Positions 1 through 10,543 of a stretch of 64,000 nt of DNA are shown in pieces (positions within the stretch are counted from its first letter, which is position 1; every line of letters begins with the position of its first letter). The DNA is from Phytophthora sp. 'mugwort' (Eukaryota; Oomycota; Peronosporomycetes; Peronosporales; Peronosporaceae): assembly GCA_033558025.1 (NCBI GenBank), contig JAUCEF010000002.1:1488001-1552000 (forward strand), written 5' to 3'. The notes below the pieces were generated by a model. It was not told where the DNA came from. It was given only the letters and a program-made list of their open reading frames with translations, and searched no databases. The position numbers were made by a program, and so were the translations under genes.

Positions 1-1281
1 CCAAGAAGGAGGAGAAAGACAAGGAGATGGAGGACCTTTTTGGCTCGGACTACGACTCGGAGGAGGAGGAGTTTAAGGCCTCGTATGTCTCGTGCGCAGT
101 TCAATATTTACTATCCCTCGTTCTCTCGTGGGTACTTACATAATGCATTATGATTATTTAGAGGTGTGAAGGAATCTCCCGCTCGCGACGGCGAACGCAG
201 CAATGAAGACCTCTTCGGGGACGAGCCCGGAGACCGCAGTGCCTCTGGCGGTGGCGACGGAGACAACGGCTACTCGGACAATATGTGGCTGCCCAAAACC
301 CCCAAGGCCCCCAAGAGGGCCAAGTATTTCATTGGCAAGATGCCGAACATCCTGCGCCTCGTACCGGAACCGTACACCAAGGAGGCCATTCGAGCCGAGA
401 TGGCCAACCCGTCCGATGAGACACTGTACCGTAACTACGTGCGCTGGCGCTACAAACGCGACCCTGCTACAGGTCGCGTGCTGCTGGACGAGAAGACCAA
501 GCTGCCGCTGCGGGAATCCAACGCCAAGCTGGTGCAGTGGGAGGACGGCACGTTTTCCATGTTTGTGGGCAGGGAGGCGCTGACGCTGTCCCGTCAGAAA
601 CTGGCCAACTCGTTCTTGTTTGTGAATGAAATGGCCAGTGACAGCCCGCACTTCCAAGATAGCGACGAGGTGGTACCAGGACAAGAGAGCGTGCTAGAGT
701 GTCATGCACGTCTTAAGGAGAAGTTTATGATCCGTCCCATGACGACGGCCAGCAAGTCGCACAAGAGTCTCACCATGTCCATGCGCGCCAAGCATAACAA
801 GAGTATGCAGAAGCTCAAGGAGTATATCTCAGAGCTGGATGGCGAGCGCGAGCAAGAGCAACGTGTCAAGATCACGGACGAGAAGTTGCGGCTGCAGAAC
901 CGCAAGAAGGCGCGTCAGGGCTACGAGTACGATCGCGAGCGCTCATCGCGTATGGATGCGCAGTTCCTGGAGGAGGGTTACGATGCTATGGACTACGACG
1001 ATGAAGAGCACGTGGGTGCTATCAAGGAGCAGTTCGGTAAGCGCAAGAGTTCGGCGGCGAACCGCAAGCAGGGCGTCCGTCGTCCGGTGCCTGGTGGTGG
1101 CTTTGATGAATACCGCAGCAGTCAGCGCCAGCGTGAACTCGAGCGTGAGCGTGAAGCGGAGAGGTCAGAGAGTGACAACGACGCTGGTGTGGCCGAAGGT
1201 GAGGACGAAGAGGAGGAAGAAGAGATGGTCATCCGCAGTCACAAGAAGCGACGCACTGTGGATGAAGAGGATTCAGAGTAA
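1..1281 (+). CDS. LEO1: RNA polymerase-associated protein LEO1 (5' partial)
   Basis: Leo1 is a subunit of the Paf1 complex, which travels with RNA polymerase II and supports elongation and co-transcriptional histone modification in the nucleus. The gene enters from the left edge: codons from base 3 encode a Lys/Glu/Asp-rich stretch, an intron follows (83-161), and the main exon runs to a TAA at 1279-1281. The Leo1 core is clear: WLPKTPKAPKRAKYFIGKMP, then a segment ending RWR, then ESNAKLVQWEDGTFSMFVG, then a basic coiled-coil region with SMRAKHNKSMQKLKEY. The C-terminus is an acidic Glu-rich tail followed by KKRRTVDEEDSE. This layout (acidic N-terminus, central domain, charged tail) matches the family. 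The start codon lies outside the window. Reading is uninterrupted and codon use is regular, so I take it as a functional host gene. Confidence 0.93.
83..161 (+). other. Spliceosomal intron of LEO1, 79 bp
   Basis: The donor is GTATGT and the acceptor is TTATTTAG. Removal joins EEEEFKAS to GVKESPARD in phase 2 and keeps the Leo1 reading frame open. Both the splice signals and the size fit the short introns of oomycetes. Confidence 0.88.
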
Positions 1282-1468
1282 GGCACAGACAAGCAGGCCA
1301 GCACATCCTCAATCTTAGTTTTTCACTCGTTTTCACTCATATTGGTGTTATTTTGGTTAGCGTGGGACCTGATGGGTTGGTCAATTATAACCCAATAAGT
1401 AATTTGTATAGTGCGCAATCTTTCCGACACGTTTTATCCCACTCAACAGCTACCAACCAGCGTAAGAA
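1282..1468 (+). promoter_or_regulatory. Short intergenic space: LEO1 3' end and exonuclease promoter
   Basis: Only 187 bp separate two genes on the same strand, so the LEO1 polyadenylation site and the promoter of the next gene must both lie here. A CCAAT pentamer is present at 1392-1396, about 75 bp before the ATG. I do not see a clean oomycete initiator motif; the TCACTC copies near 1324-1338 differ from the usual consensus at the last position. Confidence 0.35.
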
Positions 1469-4312
1469 ATGGCCTCCGACGACGACTACGAAGACGGTGA
1501 GATCCTGGAGGAGGGCGAGGAGGTGGAGCAGCCTTCTTCCCCTGCACAGCCCGCTGTACTTGACGTCACTCCTTCATCCGCGTGTCCCGGCGTCCAACGA
1601 GCCTCCCAGGCCTCCACACATATTCTTAACCCGAGTGCCGCGTTGCTTCCCACGCCCAGTCATAACAACCCGCGCAAGCGTCTGCACTCATCGCTAGAGG
1701 ACACAAGAGCGGCTAACTCTGCCTTACTATACGACAACCGCACACCGCTGTCCCATCGCCAGCCAGCGCGCTACAGCAACATAAACGGAAATGGCTACAG
1801 CGACCGCAGACGCGACGCCGCGCCCTACGAGCACCAGGATGACCGCGTATACGCCGAGGACCTGGTCGTCAAATACCCGAGACAGCAGCCACGCAGCAAT
1901 GTACTTCTGGACTTTTCCACCTGGATGGGTGCGGCCCGAAGCAGGAAACGCCTGGACGTCGAGGACGTGCAGAAGCTCATGCTCAACGTGCTGCGCGGCG
2001 AAAGCAGGAAGCAGGAAGGCGTCGTGAGCCCCTTCTTGCTGCCTTTTCTGGTACCTGGAGCTCAGCTTCCCACCAAAGTCTGCATCGTGCTGCTGGAGAA
2101 GATGCACCCGTCGGTACTGCAGAAATACCGAGCGAAGCTGAGCTTCTTTGACGCGTGTTCCAGTGTGCCAGTGATGCTGACTAAACAGGAGCCGAACCAA
2201 ATTAGGAGGTCGGAAACACCACTGCCGGAATTGATGTACAAGTTCCCGAAACCGACTGTGGATACCCATGAATTGTCGACGGATGAACTGTTTTACGCCC
2301 ATGAACTGACGTTTTTAATGAAGCACTCGGCGGGATTTACAGACGACTTGGTATTCTCTCCGGAAGGTACATTTACACGCAAAAGTCAGCCACTTGGAGG
2401 AACATGGGAGCTCGACGGCGACTTGCTGCATCTGAAGTGGAGACAGCGCACGACAAGGTCGGTATCTGCAGTAGATGAGGCCCCGACAGATCACGACACG
2501 GCGATGGAGGAGGAAGAGGACGATGCGTACGTGTTGGATGTGCTAGTCAGTCAAGATGGTAGCATGCACGAATTCCGGACGGACCCCGTGACGGATGAGA
2601 CTTATGCGCACAAGGTTCCAGAACATTTGGCCAAGAAACACCGCGGTGACGATAAGCCGCGCTTTATCTGCTTATCGCTCGCAAAAGCGATTGCTGTAGA
2701 CGTGCCTCGCTCGGCCGACGGAGCACTTCTTTTGTACAAGGATCATGTAAATGACTCGTCAAAACAGCAACAGGGTATTGAAGTGACTGGTAACGACGCG
2801 AAAAGAGAGGGAGAGCTCTTGAAACGGGACGCATTCGAGTATTATTTGCTTACGCGTGAAGAACTGAAGCAGCATGGATATCCGACAGACGTAGCGGAGG
2901 AACAGTGCAAACTGCTAGAAGCCACGGATGGGACCACTCGCGACAGATATGTAGCAACGAAGCCTCGATCGGCAATTCCAGTTGACAATCCTGCGTCTGT
3001 TTCAGACGACGATGAAGAAGGAGCGACAAGGGAGACTTATGAAACCTTGACGAACGCGTCCTCAAGTGGTGAATTCATTTATGCTCTGGACTGTGAGATG
3101 TGCGAGACGGATATCGGCATGGAACTTACACGCGTGACGGTTGTAGACATCAAGGGCGCGGTCGTGTATGACCAGTTGGTGAAGCCGCAGAGCACAATCA
3201 TTAACTACCACACAGAGTTCAGCGGCATTTCTGAGGAGACACTGAGGGATACGAAATACATTTTGGCTGACGTGCAGCGCGATCTGACGACGCGGTTCCT
3301 TTACCACGACACAATTCTTGTGGGACACTCGTTAACGAGCGACCTGCGTGCTCTGCGGTTGGTCCACCCTACGATCGGGGACACGGCTATTCTGTACCCT
3401 CACCAACGTGGTTTTCCATTCCGAACATCACTGAAATATCTGACCAAGACGTTTCTGAAGAAGGACATCCAGTTGCAGATCCAGGCTGGACACGACTCGG
3501 CCGAGGACGCTATTGCATCCTTGGAGCTGTTGCTACTGAAGGTTCGTGAAGGACCTTGGTTCGGCATCCCCGAGGCAGTTTCGTCGAGTGGTGCTTTTGA
3601 TTCAATCGTCGACAAAGCGTTTGCTTTGGAGAAGAAGATGGCCATGTTTCGACTGCAGTGCACAGGGAAATCTGGCAACAAGCTGGTAAAATCGACAGAA
3701 GGCGCTGGTGAGATGCCAGTAACAGAACGGAAACCATGGGATCTGTATGCTAGTGGTGATCTGAAAGCTCAGTCGCAGAGCCCGTTTCGCCATGCTCAGG
3801 CGGTGAAGGCGAAAGCTGAAGCCAGCTCTTCGACTGTATCAACTACCTCAGGCGCAGCTCTAGGAAGCGCTATCTTGAAGGTTGAAGACTGTTCGTCGTG
3901 GAAGACGCTGAAGATTAGTCTTCAGAATGCTTTGGGGGTCCAGTCATGTAAGACAGCACAGCCAGATCTTTGTTGGGTGGAGATTGAGCCTCCGAGTGCA
4001 AGGCCTGCTTTGTGCAACGACTTCGTAGGCAGACATGAGCTCTGGATGGCTGAGCAGCAGGTCTACTGTGAACAGGTGGATGCGTTCTTGCAGCAGGTTC
4101 GTGATGAAGTGCTGCCGAAGGGCACGTTGCTGCTGGCGCTTCCTCAGGGTGACTTGAGTCTGCTGCGATATCTCAAGGGCCTGCGAACGCGCTCCAAATG
4201 GCGTGACGCCACTCCGAGTAGTAATGAACCGGCACCGGAAGAGCTGCATGCTGCAGTGGGTGATGCGTTCCGTGGTGCCATGGACAGCTGCTTGTTCCTC
4301 ACGCAGAAATGA
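1469..4312 (+). CDS. REX1/RNH70-type DEDDh RNA 3'-exonuclease
   Basis: An intact single-exon ORF of 947 codons. The exonuclease domain occupies roughly residues 535-700 and carries all DEDDh motifs: ALDCEMCE with D541 and E543 (Exo I), VGHSLTSDLRAL (Exo II), and GHDSAEDA with H675 and D680 (Exo III). This family, the yeast Rex1/RNH70 and animal REXO1/REXO5 group, trims 3' ends of 5S rRNA, tRNAs and other small RNAs, usually in the nucleus. The ~530-residue N-terminal part is hydrophilic and acidic near the start (MASDDDYEDGEILEEGEEVE); its middle holds no domain I recognise. The C-terminal ~250 residues may be a divergent RNA-binding region, with WVEIEPPSARP at its start. The ATG was chosen because it follows closely on LEO1 and opens the long frame. 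Function is inferred from motifs, and the exact orthologue (Rex1 or REXO5) cannot be fixed here. Confidence 0.9.
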   Translation: MASDDDYEDGEILEEGEEVEQPSSPAQPAVLDVTPSSACPGVQRASQASTHILNPSAALLPTPSHNNPRKRLHSSLEDTRAANSALLYDNRTPLSHRQPARYSNINGNGYSDRRRDAAPYEHQDDRVYAEDLVVKYPRQQPRSNVLLDFSTWMGAARSRKRLDVEDVQKLMLNVLRGESRKQEGVVSPFLLPFLVPGAQLPTKVCIVLLEKMHPSVLQKYRAKLSFFDACSSVPVMLTKQEPNQIRRSETPLPELMYKFPKPTVDTHELSTDELFYAHELTFLMKHSAGFTDDLVFSPEGTFTRKSQPLGGTWELDGDLLHLKWRQRTTRSVSAVDEAPTDHDTAMEEEEDDAYVLDVLVSQDGSMHEFRTDPVTDETYAHKVPEHLAKKHRGDDKPRFICLSLAKAIAVDVPRSADGALLLYKDHVNDSSKQQQGIEVTGNDAKREGELLKRDAFEYYLLTREELKQHGYPTDVAEEQCKLLEATDGTTRDRYVATKPRSAIPVDNPASVSDDDEEGATRETYETLTNASSSGEFIYALDCEMCETDIGMELTRVTVVDIKGAVVYDQLVKPQSTIINYHTEFSGISEETLRDTKYILADVQRDLTTRFLYHDTILVGHSLTSDLRALRLVHPTIGDTAILYPHQRGFPFRTSLKYLTKTFLKKDIQLQIQAGHDSAEDAIASLELLLLKVREGPWFGIPEAVSSSGAFDSIVDKAFALEKKMAMFRLQCTGKSGNKLVKSTEGAGEMPVTERKPWDLYASGDLKAQSQSPFRHAQAVKAKAEASSSTVSTTSGAALGSAILKVEDCSSWKTLKISLQNALGVQSCKTAQPDLCWVEIEPPSARPALCNDFVGRHELWMAEQQVYCEQVDAFLQQVRDEVLPKGTLLLALPQGDLSLLRYLKGLRTRSKWRDATPSSNEPAPEELHAAVGDAFRGAMDSCLFLTQK

Positions 4313-5230
4313 TAGATGGCTCGTCGGGGTTCATGTCAACGATAGACAAGACGACAGCACTGCTATAACGTGCACCTCAATGAATGCTTTGGTGCAAACA
4401 CATGACGAGAGAGCTTATTAGGTACCATACCCATTTGAGTGAGTCAACTGAAGCGCAACGCACTCGCTAAGATTCCACTGCTTGCAACGTCGTTGGTGGC
4501 ACAGGATCACTCATGGCGAAGATTGATGCTGTGTTTTGCTGCCTTTCATCTCTGACAAAGTCAAAGACGGTAAAGCAATGACCAAAGCGGGGGAACCAGG
4601 TTGAGTAAGAACTGTTGAAACTTTTCGTATGACAACGAGAGGATCGTCGACAGCCAGGTGGCATCCATTCTGAAGCTTGCGGTTCTTCATGGCCACTGTC
4701 GTATCGTACTCGCAGTGCTACATGTAGGTGGAGGAGCTGCTGTCACTCTCCATGACGTCATTGCTAGCCTTCTATTTAGCCGGAAGACGAGTGTCAGCTA
4801 CCGAAACAATACTGGGGTTACAGCACTGCACGGCTGCTTACGCAAGGAAAGATTTATTTTATTCAGCTTCGCTTAACCGAGGTCCGGAAACAGCCTCTCA
4901 GTTTTTGGCCTTTTATTTGAGTTTTTTTAGTTTACTTTCCTATACAATACGAATTACTCCCCCCCCCAGGAAATTTATTGCAAAATCTTCAATGAGCAAA
5001 CCAACCCGAAAAACGAAATAGGTTCTATACGAAAGTAAACAAAAAATTTCAGGTTTGGGAAATTATCGCAGATTTATCACGGCAATTTGGTTTTAGTTCG
5101 GCTCTTGTTGCTAATACCGGAAAAAAAAACAGCATTGAACGGAAGACGTTTTTATCAACAACATTTATCATGGTCATGCTGTGCCACAGCCTGTGGCCCA
5201 TTTATAGCCGGGAAGACAATGGATGATTTC
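4313..5230. other. Intergenic region downstream of the exonuclease gene
   Basis: I see no supported gene. The first ~100 bases are probably exonuclease 3' UTR. AT-rich sequence with a poly-C run (about 4961-4969) and a poly-A run (about 5121-5130) follows. This is the boundary between the host gene block and the repeat block. Confidence 0.5.
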
Positions 5231-5306
5231 TCTATATCTAGAGATTCGGCGCCTCGATAGCTCAGTTGGGAGAGCGCCAGACTGAAGATCTATATCTAGA
5301 GATTCG
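5231..5306 (+). pseudogene. tRNA-Phe(GAA) 5' half between 18 bp direct repeats
   Basis: Bases from 5251 read as the first ~38 nucleotides of a tRNA-Phe: acceptor 5' strand, D-arm with TAGCTCAGTTGG (a perfect A box), then ACTGAAGA with anticodon GAA. The sequence stops in the anticodon loop; there is no 3' half. It lies between two identical 18 bp repeats, TCTATATCTAGAGATTCG, at 5231-5248 and 5289-5306. The layout fits insertion of a reverse-transcribed tRNA half with a target-site duplication. It cannot encode a working tRNA. Confidence 0.75.
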
Positions 5307-5459
5307 TACTGTTGAACCCGTTCAACCGGTAAGACTCGGCGATTTCAGCAGCCTGACTGAGCGTATCAGCGTCGATATTAGCGAATTCAGCGGCAACAGC
5401 CAGCTTGTTAACGACGGTCGGGTTCCGCTTGCAACTTTTACTCGATGAAGTCCCGCCAA

Positions 5460-5925
5460 ACGCTTAAGTACCGCAGCCGAGGTACAGAATCAACTTGTGG
5501 AGGCTGTCCAGTGTCGACTCGAGCATAACCAAATACCATAGGCCGCAATTGTCACTGCCCAGCAGCGTGCAGGAGGTGTACCTATAGTACGTGAGCTTGG
5601 TTTCAAACGGCAAGAGCGACTCGGCCACTTCTTTCAGGCTTGCCTCCATCTTGTTGTAGCTCGTATCCCCTGTTGAGGATCAAAGAGACGGCACGCTTAA
5701 GATTTGACGTCAATGTGATAAACCGCCCAGTGCACCCGATCAAAATTCTAAGCTGCTCGTCACCGGGGAGATCGCTTTGTACGTATTGCCCACTACATGT
5801 CTGCGATTCGGCTCCGATTGTTCTCGGAACGACGGACTTGCGACTCCCTCGTCGCAAACTTGGCAGCACACGCTTTCATCAGGGTTGACACCGCTGTTGT
5901 GCTCAACCACTGCCCCTGCCGAAAG
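5460..5925 (-). pseudogene. Ulp1/SENP-like (C48) cysteine protease remnant of MULE-1
   Basis: Three landmarks of the C48 fold appear in order on the minus strand: RQGQWLSTTAV, like the usual WLxD entry motif (about 5885-5925); VHWAVYHIDVKS, the catalytic His box (5715-5740); and GSDNCGLWYLVMLE, the Cys box (5520-5560). They lie in three frames, so several indels separate them. C48 proteases cleave SUMO or related proteins. In plant KAONASHI-type MULEs such a domain is known to be carried by the element. Its position downstream of the transposase suggests the same here. The original role in the element is unknown. Confidence 0.65.
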
Positions 5926-6579
5926 GTGAGCAGGTGGTATCCATCAATTGCTACTATCGCCACCGTAGTAAGATGAAGGTTTAACCCCTCCAGTTTATGT
6001 TGAATGTCCTGCAAACAGTTCCACAAATAAGTTAGCGACTTCCGGTATACCATGCAGTTGAAGCCCGGTATCAATAGCAATGTTACCTTCCGTTTATGTA
6101 TCACTCCCCAAAAACAGAACAGCTTCAATATCGGTTTGACCCCAAGCCGTATCTTCGACCAATTCAAGGGTATGCTCGGTAACGGTGACATGCATTTTAG
6201 CGTCTGCTTATCGCTCCATGAACAGAAGTTGCTCCCTACTGACCCCTCCGTACTCGGGCGAGGATTGCAACATACTAATTCGACCCAGCAGGAAGAATAC
6301 TCAAGGTGTGAGTGATTATGTCCGCTGGAAGCCCCTTGGCCACATCGTGGAACATTAGCTCTTCTCCAGCACGCAGCTGTTATAGACCCGCACCACTAGC
6401 CAATTCATAGACCAGAAATTCAAACTGCGATAGTGCAGCCGTTGCTGAGTTGCAGGAGTAGTTCCCACGCAGAAAATTGTCGACGTCGCCAGCGTCCATC
6501 CCGGTCGAGGCTTGTAATCCTCGCATAAACATCGCTGTTGCTCGAACTCCCATCTTACGTTGCAAACGGGATATCAAAA

Positions 6580-6801
6580 ATGAAAGCCTTCGTCGTCATA
6601 TTTTTATTCTTCACTGGTTTGGTAAATTCACATTGCGGTGGCAGATTAGCTGTACTGGCGTGCGTGGGTTTCCTTACGGGTACAATGCTTCGAACAGGAG
6701 ATTTCTCTTCGAGTTTGTCGACATCAGGAGTTTGGAGCATTAGCGGTCGCGAAGCTGGGGTTCAGACTGGCAACGTCCCGGAAACGAATCAGTGCCTCTA
6801 G
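6580..6801 (+). CDS. Possible 73-aa secreted peptide, probably a chance ORF
   Basis: From the ATG at 6580 the frame begins MKAFVVIFLFFTGLVNSHC, which has the look of a signal peptide: one Lys, a hydrophobic core, then polar residues. The rest has a second hydrophobic stretch and only three cysteines in all, with no RXLR or LxLFLAK motif. It lies antisense to MULE-1 between the SWIM and Ulp1 remnants. I do not recognise a family. It is listed only because the window suggests an oomycete and small secreted proteins matter there; chance is the likelier explanation. Confidence 0.15.
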   Translation: MKAFVVIFLFFTGLVNSHCGGRLAVLACVGFLTGTMLRTGDFSSSLSTSGVWSISGREAGVQTGNVPETNQCL

Positions 6802-6877
6802 AGACAACAGGGGTAGGGTAGGTACAACAACAGTGAAATCATCAAGGTTACCTCTTACAAGTTCACTGTGGAAACTT

Positions 6878-8840
6878 TCACCCATCGCAGAGCAGCTCGA
6901 AAGGTGGTGTTGGCTGGAGCGCCATCACCGACACGATGTCTTCTGCAACTTGTTTAACCATCACGTAGTTAATGTTCTGTTTCACAGTCGCCACCGAGCA
7001 CATGCGGTCGTCGCTTTGAACACTTTGATGCTTGATATTTCCTGTTGCAACAGGGTCTTCTTTGTTGTTGTTACAGGAATGCGCTCTCGACCATCGTGGG
7101 CAAAACAGAGCGACCGGTGGCAACACACTATCGTTGTCATCGATATTGTGATAATAGATGACATGTCGACATGGTAGCAGCAACGTTTGTGCAAACTTGC
7201 AGTCGCACTTGCAGTTCTGTATGTTGAAACCCCACCGAGATGATAAAAAAAAATGTTTAAGGAATGCTCCAAACATGCTCAAAACTACCGAAAGGTTTTT
7301 AGAAATGGATACCGGAAGGCATACGTCAGCTGATACTGGAATATACATCGGGAATACCTTGCAGTCAAGGACGTGCGTTTGGACAGTTCGAAGGCTCAAT
7401 AACTGCACTACGTATCCGGTACGCTCGTCGTCATAGTGCACGTCACCAGATAGCGCATCCTTGAGCTCAGCTTCGACCAGTAGGAACGCAAATTGCGCGA
7501 AACGCCGATCGTTGTCAGCTCTTGGTGTACTTAAAGTGAGGCCGCGAACCAACTTCAAAATATTCTTCAATGAATAAAATAAATGTACTCGTCTTCCTAC
7601 CACACCTGAAGCATAATCAGCGCCGAAACCCGCTCGTCGATACCGTAGTCCCATGTAATTGGTTGCTTTATCTTTCCCCACTCTGATTCGAGTTGCGAAG
7701 ATGTAGGATATTGCCTCTCCTGTATGCAACCCCACTCGTGTTGAATATTTCCTCTCCAGTATGCAACCTACTAGTCTTGAATGTTTGTTTCAGTTGTTCG
7801 GGAAACCGCTTGTACCGTTTGTGGTGCTCATTCCCCCGAATAAGTCGAGTAACCACGCCTTTGGCGCGTTGTATTCGCGAGCACTGGTTGAGCTGATCAT
7901 CTGAGCCATGGACGCTTCAATAACGGCCTTTCCTTCCTGAGATCCGCACACTAGCTTAACCACCTGCCTTGAAAACACTGTTGCAGATGAAGCTGGTAGA
8001 GTAATTGCCTTGCGCCCGTGAATATCTCTGCTAGTACGTCCTTCTCGAGCATCGCTTTGTCTATCACGATCACCTTTACGTTTTTTTGTACGTTGGATCG
8101 TTAGCCTTGAAAATGCTAAGTACAAGATGAAGGTTATCGTTGGTTTAGTTCGACAAGAGCATGAAGGACATGCTGGCCCTATCTAGTTAATCGACGCACA
8201 TTTGGGACTTAGCGATTAAGTATACAGCATTAAAAAACGCTGTGTGTTTACCTTTCCGAAACTGTCGTGGGCAACAAAGCTAAAGAGCTTGTAAGCATTC
8301 GTGTTTGTATCATGGGAACTCTCTGAGGGTTCGGGGAAAGCTTCAAAGAGTCGCTTCATCCCTGCGGACTGAACTACTGTCGCGACGGCTTAACCGCTTT
8401 CAATGTCAACTAATATCCGGATAATGTTGCCTTCAGCTAGCCTGGTGAATCCCTCCGAAATATCCGCCGCTCTCTCCGTGTCAGTAGTGTTTCCCTTGGT
8501 GGCCTTCTTTAATTCTTGGCGCATATTGCGGACATCTTTTAGCTTCGTTTTCTTCCTTACATATTCCGTGCAACACCAACCGCAACCCAATTAGAACAGT
8601 ACGTATACACTTCGCAAAAATTCCACCTACCTGTCTTCTAGCGGATCCACCGTAGGATACCCTTGGTGTCGATCCGCCAGCACCCAGGTCAGACACAGTA
8701 GCGAACAATCGAGGGCCCTGAATCGGCCTATTAATGTCATAGTAATTCCACAAGTCTCCAATGACGTTGTGGTTGTGCACCCCACTGCTCCGTACGCAAA
8801 TGTAGGATCTTGAACCCATCTTTAACAGCAACGCGTGCAC
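6878..8840 (-). pseudogene. MULE-1 transposase remnant with SWIM zinc finger
   Basis: The N-terminal part (8480-8840) has CVRSSGVHNHNV, like the HNH end of FAR1/FLYWCH-type DNA-binding fingers, then VRNMRQELKKATKG typical of the next MULE segment. About 7960-8100 encodes VIVIDKAMLEKDVLAEIF and LYQLHLQQCFQGRWL, the stretch around the second catalytic Asp. The frame 6878-7735 (285 codons) carries the SWIM finger: CKCDCKFAQTLLLPCRHVIY, the CxCx(n)CxH pattern used in MULE transposases for DNA binding. Frame changes at about 7740, 7970 and 8390 make it non-functional. The 6380-6577 minus-strand frame between this and the Ulp1 remnant is probably the linker but has no motif. Confidence 0.72.
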
Positions 8841-9531
8841 TTCGGCGTCACATCCTGTATACCGTACTGTTTTGTGGTAACGGACGCCAGTGCTCTGGGA
8901 CCGATGCTTATGTCCATGCGTACAGATTGACGTCTTGGAGTAGTAGTTCCCCTTGCTCGGAAAGATCCCGGTTTTTTCTGGTCATTTGTCTGTTGCGTCG
9001 CCGAGCCCTATGCAAAGAGCGGACAATAAAGCGCTGGTTCGTTCTATCTGCGAAGTCTTTAAGCAGCATTTGGAAGCGTTCTCATGACCAGTAGCGAGAT
9101 GGAAACTTACGCAAAGCCCCATCACACGTATTTGAAGCAGTTTCAAAGGCCTCTTCGTTATTTTCCTGTATCCCTAACTGGGCTTTTCCTGTAGTTTCAG
9201 TACACTATCGGCTACGTAGTCCAAGGAGTGGTCGCTGCCCTCAGATGACGAGCGTTCCAAACCGAAATACTGGTGCGTCCCATTCGTGTAGACATAGGAA
9301 TCGCTGGAATGAGCTGATTAACCGTGGATGTTTTCGTTGTCCTGAAAATACCCACCATTTCACTCTCTCATCAATATCCATTGGCTCTGCGACATCGGCC
9401 TCCTCGACCGATGTCGCAGTCGTGAAGACGACTCGTTTAAAGACTCGCTGAGAAATGTTGCTAGCCTCGTCATTTTTTTTTTTTTGCCAACACCATATTC
9501 GCTCGAGGGTGTGTCGAGGCATACTCAGCAC

Positions 9532-10410
9532 GCTTTTGCTTAAGGTGTTCCTTCGTGGTTTCCTTGATCATGGCGACATGAACTAGATCAAGCGCAGCCG
9601 CGAGCGTCGCTTTCGCTAGGGACGTCGAGGTGTTGCCGCTTTCTCGCGACTGCGCTCGGTTGTTAAGCAGGCCGCTGCGTCGTGCTCGAAGCTGGACTTA
9701 GCTGTCTAGCAACGCGTTTCCTTCCCCTGTGCGGTCTTCCTCTCCGTCTCCAGCTCCCCTCACCAGCACTACATAAAAACTTCGAACGTTAGCACAGGTT
9801 TAGTCAGGCACACTCTAGAAGAAGAAAAAACAGCAAGGCTCACCATACCAGCCACTCCTTCGTGAGGTCTCGACTCGGCGTCTGCTTGAAAAATGCGTGG
9901 CCCGAAGACTTAAATAATTTGGAAATACAGAGGCGTTCCATCTTGGGTGCATCATGCCGACGAATATCTCAGATCGCATTTCTCATCCCACACTTCCTGA
10001 TACGATCATCAACACGTGCTCTACAGCTTTCCGGCATACATAGAACTTGTCTTTCGGGTTCTTGGTTACATGAAAAGTATCATCCCACTCTCCCAACATG
10101 ACATGTCGTGTGGACAACACCATGGACCACATCAAGCAAAATAGCGGGCACGCTGTACCAGTTGCTCTTAGAGCCATCCAATTGGTGCTTCGTTAATAGT
10201 AACTTAAATGACCACTTTAGTGCGCGGTTTTGGGACATTTCGGAGTTTGGCCAGGAACTAAAACCAGAGCCAGCAATTGATGTTCGCAATAGATGACTCC
10301 GTAGAGGAGAAAATGATGTTTCAGGAGCAATTTGTTTTCGCTAAGCGCGCAAGTGGATTCAAAATTACGGGTGAAAATATGGAGTCAGAAAAAGCAGTCT
10401 AAAAAGGTAA
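9532..10410. other. No gene recognised; stray pogo-type terminal repeat inside
   Basis: Nothing coding is supported. Bases 10212-10224 repeat the pogo-1 terminal sequence CCACTTTAGTGCG, about 200 bp outside the left end of that element, perhaps left by an earlier related insertion. Confidence 0.4.
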
Positions 10411-10543
10411 GGACCACTTTAGTGCACGGCATGACAAATCTACTCCGACAGGTCCCCAAGCATCATCTCCTTCGTCACCGGCCTACCGGACACATCGACC
10501 GTCTTGCGCTTCTTTGGACCTCTCTGCTTTGGTGCAGGGGGCA

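Larger units (their letters stand above)
5340..9531 (-). mobile_element. MULE-1, decayed Mutator-like element with Ulp1 domain
   Basis: Read on the minus strand, this stretch holds in order a DNA-binding zinc-finger remnant (8480-8840), part of the MULE catalytic core (about 7960-8100), a SWIM zinc finger (about 7160-7220) and a Ulp1-type protease remnant (5460-5925). The pieces lie in different frames with stops between them, so the element is dead. The same order occurs in the better preserved MULE-2 at 53.3-57.4 kb, which supports reading these pieces as one element. I could not find its terminal inverted repeats, so the limits are approximate. Confidence 0.7.

Noticed and set aside
154..684. 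176-codon minus-strand frame over LEO1
   Set aside because: Antisense shadow of a well-supported gene with GC-rich third positions; no motif.
1727..2302. 191-codon minus-strand frame over the exonuclease gene
   Set aside because: Antisense to a conserved enzyme; no domain and no promoter signal.
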